Assembly (NCBI GenBank): GCA_007129055.1
Contig: SKWE01000003.1
Span: forward strand, 1 to 5,943
DNA length: 5,943 bases
Reading direction: 5' to 3'
Origin: Syntrophomonadaceae bacterium
Lineage (GTDB): Bacteria > Bacillota > Dethiobacteria > DTU022
Shown: piece by piece, positions 1 through 5,195 of the stretch
Layout of the letters: each line of letters begins with the position of its first letter
Numbering within the stretch: position 1 is the stretch's first letter
Notes under the pieces: generated by a model
Told to the model about the DNA's origin: nothing
Seen by the model: only the letters and a program-made list of their open reading frames with translations
Databases searched by the model: none
Translations under genes and position numbers: made by a program

Positions 1-516
1 AACGGCGAATATGCCCAGAATAAGGGAATGGCTCTATTTCCGAGAAAAATAAATGGCAGATATGCCATGGTATCAAGAGTTGATGGAGTCAGTAACTATA
101 TTATGTTTTCCGATGACATTCACTACTGGCAGGATGCTGAGTTAATCCAGGAACCCCAGTTCCCATGGCAGTTCATTCAAATTGGAAACTGCGGTTCACC
201 GATCGAGACGGATAAAGGATGGATACTACTGACCCATGGCGTGGGGCCAATGCGCAGGTACTGCCTGGGAGTTACCCTGCTTGACTTAGATAATCCAACT
301 AAAGTCATTGGCCAGACCAGGGAACCTTTAATGCGCCCGAATGATGAAGAACGTGAAGGGTATGTCCCCAATGTTCTTTACTCCTGCGGCGCAATAATCC
401 ATAATAATGAGTTGGTTATCCCGTATGCCATGGCCGATTACGCTTCTACATTTGCAACAGTTTCGCTGGATGAACTTTTTGCAAAGCTTGAGTACAGCAG
501 TACGAAAGTTATTTAA
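1..516 (+). CDS. GH130-family glycoside phosphorylase/hydrolase, C-terminal part (5' end outside window)
   Basis: The reading frame is open from base 1 and ends with TAA at 514-516, giving 171 residues of a protein whose N-terminus lies upstream of the window. The sequence fits the five-bladed beta-propeller family GH130 (beta-mannoside phosphorylases and related mannosidases). Recognisable stretches are NKGMALFPRKINGRY near the visible start, then MFSDDIHYW, GSPIETDKGWILLTHGVG, a YCLGVTLLDLDNPTKV blade, GYVPNVLYSCG and a final LVIPYAMADYASTFATVSLDEL blade. The NK..LFP and HGVG segments correspond to the substrate/phosphate-binding half. The Asp general acid of the family should lie in the missing upstream part, so phosphorolysis versus hydrolysis and the sugar specificity cannot be judged. 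The protein is probably cytoplasmic, as no secretion signal is visible in this part. It has no obvious link to methylamine metabolism and probably ends a preceding sugar-utilisation unit. An internal ATG at 28 is only a methionine inside the conserved domain, not the start. The family is confident; the substrate is unknown. Confidence 0.85.
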   Translation, partial: NGEYAQNKGMALFPRKINGRYAMVSRVDGVSNYIMFSDDIHYWQDAELIQEPQFPWQFIQIGNCGSPIETDKGWILLTHGVGPMRRYCLGVTLLDLDNPTKVIGQTREPLMRPNDEEREGYVPNVLYSCGAIIHNNELVIPYAMADYASTFATVSLDELFAKLEYSSTKVI

Positions 517-604
517 CCTATCACTACCACCTTCCCTCAGTTTCTAACCCAGCAAACTCTATACTAATGACCACGGCTCTTTAAAGTGACAAAAAATTGT
601 CTTT

Positions 605-638
605 AGCCAACAATTGTTTGCCAGCAGCCTGGTTGGCT
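605..638. repeat. Short inverted repeat upstream of mttB, possible activator site
   Basis: AGCCAAC at 605-611 is matched by its reverse complement GTTGGCT at 632-638, with a 20-nt spacer. The following bases hold no T-run, so it is not a convincing terminator for the GH130 gene. It lies about 70-100 bp upstream of the candidate sigma-54 promoter, the usual position of an enhancer-binding-protein site, but a 7-bp repeat can arise by chance. The rest of 517-704 shows no ORF or RNA gene that I recognise. Confidence 0.2.
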
Positions 639-704
639 TCAGATGGGCATAGAGGATTGGCTGGAAAACAGGCATATTACCTGGATTCTTTGATTTCATT
701 TATT

Positions 705-720
705 TGGCATGAATATTGAT
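705..720 (+). promoter_or_regulatory. Candidate sigma-54 (-24/-12) promoter of mttB
   Basis: The sequence TGGCATGAATATTGAT fits the sigma-54 consensus TGGCACG-N4-TTGCW. It has TGGCA and G in the -24 element, exactly four spacer bases, and TTG plus a final T in the -12 element. The mismatches are T for C in the first box and A for the usually conserved C in the second. A start about 12 nt downstream (near 730) would leave a leader of roughly 30 nt with the ribosome binding site at 745-752. A weak sigma-70 reading (TTGGCA at 704-709 with CATATT at 725-730) overlaps it. No regulator gene is visible in the window. Confidence 0.4.
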
Positions 721-744
721 TGTACATATTTAAATGCTAATAGA

Positions 745-752
745 GGAAGGAG
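745..752 (+). promoter_or_regulatory. Ribosome binding site deciding the mttB start
   Basis: GGAAGGAG lies 8 nt before the ATG at 761. The upstream in-frame ATG at 734 has no Shine-Dalgarno sequence before it, and this site would fall inside its coding region. It therefore supports 761 as the start. Confidence 0.8.
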
Positions 753-760
753 ACTGCCAA

Positions 761-2206
761 ATGCACAGTGGTGATTTTTTAGGTTACAGCATCTTGAAGG
801 AATCTGAAATGGATTTGATTCATAATGCTACATTGGCAGTTTTAGAAAAAACAGGACTTAAAGTGTTATCAAAACAGGCTAGAGGTTTTTTTGCTGAAGC
901 GGGTTGCAGCGTTAGCGAAGAGACGAAAATGGTCAGATTCCCTGCAAGACTAATTGAAGATGCAGTAGAATCTGCTCCTGACAGATTCCTACTGGCGTCC
1001 CGTGATGGCAAGCACGATATTATGCTGGATGGGGCAAAAGGCGTATTTAAAAATTTTGCTACAGGGGTCAAATTAATAGATCCACATACGGGCGCTCATC
1101 GTGACTCAACAAAAGACGATCTTGGCAGCATAGCCAGATTTTGTGATGCACTGGATGAAGTTGACTTTTTTACCCTTGCTGTAGCAGCACAGGATATTCG
1201 GCCCGAGGTTCGCGACCTGCACGAGGCTGAAACAGTATTAAATAACACTTCAAAGCATTTTAGCCATGATACGCAGAGCAGGGAAAGCACAAGGAGATTC
1301 ATAGCCATGGCTGAATTAATAGCCGGAGGCAGGGAAAAACTAAGAGAAAGGCCTATTGTTTCTCTTGGAACCTGCCCCGTAAGCCCGCTGGAACTGCACG
1401 AAGATTGTACTGATTTAATCATAGATGCAGCGCAAGCCGGAATACCGGTGAACATTTTATCAATGGGTCTTGCCGGGGCAACAACCCCTGTAACGATGGC
1501 CGGTACGCTGGTGGTTACTAATGCAGAGATTTTGGGTGGAATACTCCTTGCTCAACTTGTCCGTGAAGGCACGCCGGTGATTTATGGGACATCGAATACA
1601 ATAATGGATATGGCACATACAACTTCTCCTGTTGGAGCCCCTGAACATGCCATGTTCAGTTCTGCTGTAGGACAGCTAGGCCAATATTATAGCATACCGA
1701 CCAATGTTGGTGGAACCTAGTGTGACAGTAAAATCTCCGATATCCAGGCCGGACACGAAAAAACATTAACAGCGCTGCTTCCGGCGCTAACAGGTGGTAG
1801 CGTAATATACGGGATGGGTTTGCTGGATATGGGTATAACTTTCTGCTACGCACAAATGCTGGTTGACCGGGAGTTTGTGCAGATGATAAAAAGGGTAGTT
1901 AAAGGTATTGAGGTAAACAGTGAAACACTGGCAGTTGAGGTTATTAACGCGGTAGGCGCCGGGGGAAATTACCTCTCTGAAAAGCATACAGTAAAGTATA
2001 TGCGGCAAGAACATTCAAGGGCAAAATTAATAGACCGCAGGATGCGCAAGGGTTGGGAAGAGCTGGGTATGACAGATATGATTACCAGGGCCAGGGAAGA
2101 AGTATTCCCCATCCTTGAAAATCATCAGGCAGAACCGCTGGAGCAGGGAATCTCAGAAAAGATCAGGCAAATTATTTCTGAAGCGGAAGAGGATTTGAAT
2201 GGTTAA
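761..2206 (+). CDS. mttB: Trimethylamine methyltransferase MttB with in-frame amber (pyrrolysine) codon
   Basis: This gene encodes the cytoplasmic enzyme that demethylates trimethylamine (or a close analogue) and methylates a cognate Co(I) corrinoid protein. Read through the TAG at 1718-1720, it gives 481 residues with pyrrolysine at position 320, close to the roughly 495 residues and Pyl334 I recall for Methanosarcina MttB. The protein is a TIM barrel throughout. Visible family segments are TLAVLEKTGLKV (24-35), NFATGVKLID (98-107), NTSKHFSHD (162-170), TCPVSPLEL (204-212), GIPVNILSMGLAGATTPV (227-244), NAEILGGILLAQL (254-266) and SIPTNVGGT just before the amber. After it come CDSKISDIQAGHEKT and LLPALTGGSVIYGMGLLDMG. 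The second half continues in the same frame to TAA with no lesion, so this is one gene and not two ORFs or a pseudogene. The start is ATG 761 by its ribosome binding site; ATG 734 would add nine residues. The M20 gene follows after 44 nt, suggesting an operon. The exact substrate among methylated amines is inferred from similarity. Confidence 0.93.
1718..1720 (+). other. In-frame TAG read as pyrrolysine
   Basis: The amber codon follows IPTNVGGT and precedes CDSKISDIQAGHEK. I recall the Methanosarcina MttB active-site sequence as YVAGS-Pyl-SDAKVPDDQAGHEK, so the TAG falls exactly on the pyrrolysine residue, whose imine ring is thought to bind and orient the methylamine for transfer. Conserved MttB sequence continues for another 161 residues. 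I see no strong stem-loop immediately after the codon that would act as a dedicated insertion element. Confidence 0.93.
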
Positions 2207-2236
2207 TATGAATTTAAGATTAAGGGTTCAGGGACT

Positions 2237-2243
2237 AAGGAGG
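2237..2243 (+). promoter_or_regulatory. Ribosome binding site supporting a TTG start
   Basis: AAGGAGG, a full anti-16S match, sits 7 nt before the TTG at 2251. No ATG or GTG lies at a suitable distance in this frame, so TTG is the start of the M20 gene. Confidence 0.85.
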
Positions 2244-2250
2244 TTAGCAT

Positions 2251-3435
2251 TTGTTAAATTTACAGGATGAATATACAAATCTGCTAAAAGAGCTAGCGTC
2301 GCTTGAAAAAGAAATGTTTCATTACAATCTCTGGCTTTATGAAAACCCTGAACTGCCGCGCCAGGAATACAGGGCAGCGGAAGAAATGTCTTCCTGGTTG
2401 GGAAAACACGGTTTCAAGGTAGTAAAAGGCGTGGCAGAACTTCCAACTGCTTTTGTTGCCATTTACCAGTGCGGCAGCGGGGGGCCCGAAGTAGGGTTTC
2501 TTGCCGAATATGACGCACTGCCGGTTGTAGGTCACGGTTGTGGCCATAATATAATAGCAACTTCATCTGCAGGTGCAGCAATAGCGGTTGCCCGCTGGCT
2601 TGAACGTACTAAAACAGAGGGAAAAGTTATAGTGTTTGGTTGTCCTGACGAGGAATACGATGGTGGAAAGGTTCCAATGATTGAAAGCGGTATATTCACA
2701 CCAGGTTTAAGTGCCGCCCTGCACATTCATCCCGGGGTGGTTAACCGACTATGGGGTTGGACTCCCAGCGCTACATCGATGTTGATGAAGTTTCACGGTA
2801 AGGCTGCCCATTCTGCTTATGAACCGGAAGAAGGCATCAATGCGCTTCATGCCCTGCTTATCGCCTTCAGAGCGCTGGATGCCCTGCGACACCATGTAAA
2901 GGACGGAACCAGAATGCCGGCTACAATTACCGATGGCGGGGGAGCGCCAAATGCCGTTCCTGCTTATGCTGAAGCTCGTATACACTTAACTGCGGTTGAA
3001 AAAGAGCATCTTTTGGAAGTGATTGAAAAGGTGAAAAACTGTGGGCGCGGAGGGGCCTTAGCTGCAGGGGCAGAGGTTGAATTCTGGGAAGGGCCCATAT
3101 ATGATCACATGCTTTTGAACAAAGCTCTTGGTGATAGGATGAATAGCCATTTTATGAGGACGGGTATGAAGACTCTTCCTCCCGAAGCCGGAACTGCTTC
3201 AACAGATGTTGGAAATGTGAGTGTAACCGTTCCTACCTGTGCAGCTACCATTGAAATTGCCGGACCTGATGTTAAAATGCACAGCAAGGAGTTTGCCATG
3301 GCCACTATCTCACAAAAAGGCGAGAAAGCGCTGAAAGATGCCGCTGCAATTATGGCCCTTACGGCTATGGATCTATTTATGGATGAGCTTTTACGCGAAC
3401 AAGTGAGGGTGGAATTTTTAGCAGCGATTAGCTAA
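2251..3435 (+). CDS. M20-family metallo-amidohydrolase/peptidase (AbgB/PM20D2-like)
   Basis: This is a cytoplasmic zinc-dependent hydrolase of 394 residues, the usual M20 length, with no signal peptide. Members of this branch cleave amide bonds of small conjugates such as aminobenzoyl-glutamate or dipeptides. Motifs in order are EYDALP (86-91), GHGCGHN (94-100, with Cys97 and His99 as likely metal ligands), CPDEE (131-135, with Glu134 as likely catalytic base and Glu135 as ligand), and HIHP (158-161). The dimerisation domain opens with FHGKAAHSAY (181-190), followed by TITDGGGAPNAVP (225-237). The last segments are ASTDVGNVSVTVPT (316-329) and the C-terminal metal ligand His344 in MHSKEF. All catalytic positions look intact. 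Translation starts at TTG, fixed by the ribosome binding site. It lies 44 nt after mttB with no terminator between, so cotranscription is likely. Its link to methylamine use is unexplained; it might release a methylated amine or betaine from an amide conjugate. The family is confident; the substrate is not known. Confidence 0.9.
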   Translation: MLNLQDEYTNLLKELASLEKEMFHYNLWLYENPELPRQEYRAAEEMSSWLGKHGFKVVKGVAELPTAFVAIYQCGSGGPEVGFLAEYDALPVVGHGCGHNIIATSSAGAAIAVARWLERTKTEGKVIVFGCPDEEYDGGKVPMIESGIFTPGLSAALHIHPGVVNRLWGWTPSATSMLMKFHGKAAHSAYEPEEGINALHALLIAFRALDALRHHVKDGTRMPATITDGGGAPNAVPAYAEARIHLTAVEKEHLLEVIEKVKNCGRGGALAAGAEVEFWEGPIYDHMLLNKALGDRMNSHFMRTGMKTLPPEAGTASTDVGNVSVTVPTCAATIEIAGPDVKMHSKEFAMATISQKGEKALKDAAAIMALTAMDLFMDELLREQVRVEFLAAIS

Positions 3436-3459
3436 TTAGTTTAAAAACAATATTCACTA

Positions 3460-3616
3460 TTTTTGTCATCTGCCGTGCCGGTTGATAGAGGGTTGTACGG
3501 GTAGGCATCAGTGTCTAAACATCAAGAATTAACATCAACGTAATTACATCAAGAGTTTTCAACTGTGTATACTGGTGTTGACTGTATATAGCAACCGGCA
3601 CGGCTGATGGCAAAAA
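3460..3616. mobile_element. MITE-like element with 25-bp inverted ends flanked by TA
   Basis: The arms at 3460-3484 and 3592-3616 are inverted copies matching at 23 of 25 positions, including a perfect 13-bp block GCCGTGCCGGTTG/CAACCGGCACGGC. The ends are TTTTTG and CAAAAA, each bordered by a TA dinucleotide (3458-3459 and 3617-3618). A TA duplication is typical of IS630/Tc1-mariner transposition. The 107-bp interior encodes no protein. Size, non-coding content and paired ends fit a miniature inverted-repeat transposable element mobilised in trans. With a single copy in view and a very short flank duplication, a long RNA stem-loop or regulatory structure remains possible. Confidence 0.5.
3519..3552. 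repeat. Three direct ACATCAA repeats
   Basis: ACATCAA occurs at 3519-3525, 3532-3538 and 3546-3552, with starts 13 and 14 nt apart. Nearby, ACTGTGTATA (3562-3571) is echoed by ACTGTATATA (3581-3590). All lie inside the inverted-repeat element. They could be protein-binding sites or simply internal repetition of a mobile element. Confidence 0.35.
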
Positions 3617-3627
3617 TAAACTTACTG

Positions 3628-3653
3628 TGGCAGATATGCAGGCATATCTGCCA
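3628..3653. promoter_or_regulatory. Perfect 12+12 bp palindrome upstream of the second methyltransferase gene, possible operator
   Basis: TGGCAGATATGC at 3628-3639 and GCATATCTGCCA at 3642-3653 are exact reverse complements separated by AG. The 2-nt centre suits binding of a dimeric regulator more than a relaxed hairpin loop, though the transcript could also fold. No T-run follows (TAAATCTGATAAG), arguing against an intrinsic terminator. It lies 69 nt before the ATG at 3723 and outside the MITE-like element. No second copy was seen upstream of mttB. Confidence 0.45.
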
Positions 3654-3710
3654 TAAATCTGATAAGATGAAAATATGGTTAATTCAGCAATCTATCCTAT
3701 TTCATTTAGA

Positions 3711-3715
3711 GAGGT
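3711..3715 (+). promoter_or_regulatory. Ribosome binding site deciding the start of the MttB-like gene
   Basis: GAGGT, in the context AGAGAGGT, lies 7 nt before the ATG at 3723. The earlier in-frame ATG at 3675 has only weak purine sequence before it. A start at 3723 makes the protein 481 residues, the same length as the pyrrolysine paralogue. Confidence 0.65.
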
Positions 3716-3722
3716 ATTGCCA

Positions 3723-5168
3723 ATGATTAAAGCGGTTCAATGGAAAAAACCTGTAGAGCTATTAAGCAGGGATGACTTGGAGAAAGTCCATGCTGCCAGC
3801 TTGAAGATTTTAGAAAAGACAGGGATTATTATGCCTGTTAATAAAGAGCGGGAGCAGTTGTTAAGAGAGCATGGAGTAAAAGTAGACAGTAACAAGAGTC
3901 TTTGTCATATTCCGCCTGAAGTTGTAGAAGATGCCCTGGCGAAAGCACCCGGCAGTTATAAGCTTTGCGCGTTAAACCCTGCATATGACCTAACCCTGGA
4001 TGGTGAGCGCGGTTATCTCAGCTCTGATGGCAGCGCAACAGGAATAATTGATCTTGAAACCGGGGAGCTTCGAAAATCAACAAAACAAGATGTTGGTGAT
4101 GTTGCCTGTATTGCAGAACACCTCCCTCAAATATCCTTCCTCTGGCCAAGCGTTAGTGCCCAGGATTGTAAAGCCAAAATCCAGCCGCTGCATGAGCTCC
4201 AGGCTTTGCTGGCAAATTCTGGCAAACATATCCAGGCAATGACCGCGGTTGATCCATTAAACGCCAGGGGAACAATCGAGATTGCAGCACACCTGGTGGG
4301 AGGCAAAGAGGCACTAAGGGAAAGGCCAATTATTTCAAATTTCCAGTGTAGTTTAAGCCCCCTATCTTACGATCGAAGTAACCTGGAAGCAGCACTGATA
4401 TTTGCTAATGCCGGGGTTCCGGTAGGGTTTGTAACCATGCAGATAGGATCTTCTACAGCCCCCATAACCCTGGCCGGTAACCTGGCGCTTGGAAATGCAG
4501 AAGTCCTGGCCGGTATAACCCTTATCCAGCTTTGTTTTCCCGGGACACCGGTTTTTTATGGAACCTGTTCAACAATGATGGAGTTAAAAAGGGGTGGAAT
4601 AACTTCCGGAGGGCCCGAAGATTTTTTGATCCAGGCTTATGCTTCCCAGTTGGCCCGCTACTATAAAATACCTTCAAGCATCGGCACTTTTTGCAGCAGT
4701 TCGAAAACAAACGACTGGCAGGCGGGTATGGAAAATAGTTTATCAGGTGTTGTTTCTGCTTTTTCAAAGGCGGATATGATGTCCGGTGCCGGGTTGATTA
4801 ATGCAGCAAAGGTTTTTTCCATTGAGCAGATGCTGTTGGATTGTGAAACCTTTGATCTTATCTGCAGCCTGGGCCAGGGAGCAGAAATTAACGATTACAC
4901 ACTTGCCCTTGATGTTATAGATAAGGTGGGACCGCAGGGGCATTTTATGGCTGAAGAACATACTTACAATAATTTATCAAAAGTATGGATGCCTTCCATA
5001 GCCAACAGGGAATCCTACGAGGATTGGGAGAAAAGCGGTAGACCATCACCGAAAACTATTGCATCAGAAAAGGCGAGGGAAATATTAAAAAACAATAAAA
5101 AAGAACCAGACAAGGCAGATGCAGAAATAAGCAGGATAATTACCTCTTACGAGAAGGAAGCTTATTAA
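3723..5168 (+). CDS. MttB-superfamily corrinoid methyltransferase without pyrrolysine (Cys at that position)
   Basis: This is a TIM-barrel methyltransferase of 481 residues, paralogous to the upstream mttB product along its whole length. Shared segments include LKILEKTGI (27-35), SATGIIDLETGELRKSTKQD (104-123), SGKHIQAM (166-173), LRERPIIS (198-205), AGVPVGFVTMQIGSSTAPITLAG (230-252), GTPVFYGTCST (274-284) and LARYYKIPS (310-318). In the active-site segment IGTFCSSSKTNDWQAG, Cys324 aligns with pyrrolysine 320 of the first protein and no stop codon is present. Known non-pyrrolysine members act on quaternary amines such as glycine betaine (MtgB), proline betaine or carnitine, passing the methyl group to a corrinoid protein. 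A related N-methylated substrate is therefore likely here, but trimethylamine is not expected. A 287-nt non-coding region with possible control sites precedes it, and mtbB follows after 27 nt in a probable operon. An ATG at 3675 would add 16 residues. The superfamily is certain; the substrate is unknown. Confidence 0.92.
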   Translation: MIKAVQWKKPVELLSRDDLEKVHAASLKILEKTGIIMPVNKEREQLLREHGVKVDSNKSLCHIPPEVVEDALAKAPGSYKLCALNPAYDLTLDGERGYLSSDGSATGIIDLETGELRKSTKQDVGDVACIAEHLPQISFLWPSVSAQDCKAKIQPLHELQALLANSGKHIQAMTAVDPLNARGTIEIAAHLVGGKEALRERPIISNFQCSLSPLSYDRSNLEAALIFANAGVPVGFVTMQIGSSTAPITLAGNLALGNAEVLAGITLIQLCFPGTPVFYGTCSTMMELKRGGITSGGPEDFLIQAYASQLARYYKIPSSIGTFCSSSKTNDWQAGMENSLSGVVSAFSKADMMSGAGLINAAKVFSIEQMLLDCETFDLICSLGQGAEINDYTLALDVIDKVGPQGHFMAEEHTYNNLSKVWMPSIANRESYEDWEKSGRPSPKTIASEKAREILKNNKKEPDKADAEISRIITSYEKEAY

Positions 5169-5182
5169 ATTTCGGGTTTGAA

Positions 5183-5187
5183 AGGAG
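5183..5187 (+). promoter_or_regulatory. Ribosome binding site of mtbB
   Basis: AGGAG, within AAAGGAGAAAGG, lies 8 nt before the ATG at 5196 and fixes the mtbB start. It sits in the 27-nt gap after the preceding gene, consistent with translation from a shared transcript. Confidence 0.75.
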
Positions 5188-5195
5188 AAAGGAAT

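Noticed and set aside
734..760. ATG 734 as the mttB start
   Set aside because: No Shine-Dalgarno sequence precedes it, and the strong site at 745-752 points to ATG 761.
820..1455. Minus-strand ORFs across mttB, and similar ones across the other genes
   Set aside because: They lie opposite strongly conserved + strand genes, lack ribosome binding sites and show no recognisable protein sequence.
1814..2206. A separate 130-residue gene starting at ATG 1814
   Set aside because: It is in frame with the upstream mttB ORF, has no ribosome binding site, and begins inside conserved MttB sequence. It is the C-terminal part after the pyrrolysine codon.
761..2206. mttB as a nonsense-mutated pseudogene
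   Set aside because: The TAG is at the exact pyrrolysine site and there is no other lesion in 481 codons.
3596..3611. A second sigma-54 promoter (CGGCACG followed by ATGGC)
   Set aside because: The -24 box is good, but the -12 GC is displaced by one base and the -12 TTG is missing. It also lies in the inverted-repeat arm, which explains the sequence.
3628..3653. Intrinsic terminator
   Set aside because: The palindrome is not GC-rich, has a 2-nt centre and is followed by TAAATC, not a T-run.
3675..3722. ATG 3675 as the start of the MttB-like gene
   Set aside because: The sequence upstream is a poor ribosome binding site, the extra 16 residues do not resemble the family N-terminus, and ATG 3723 has GAGGT at 7 nt.
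3436..3722. Cobalamin riboswitch before the second methyltransferase gene
   Set aside because: I found no B12-box-like sequence or matching stem order. The visible structure is the inverted-repeat element and the palindrome.
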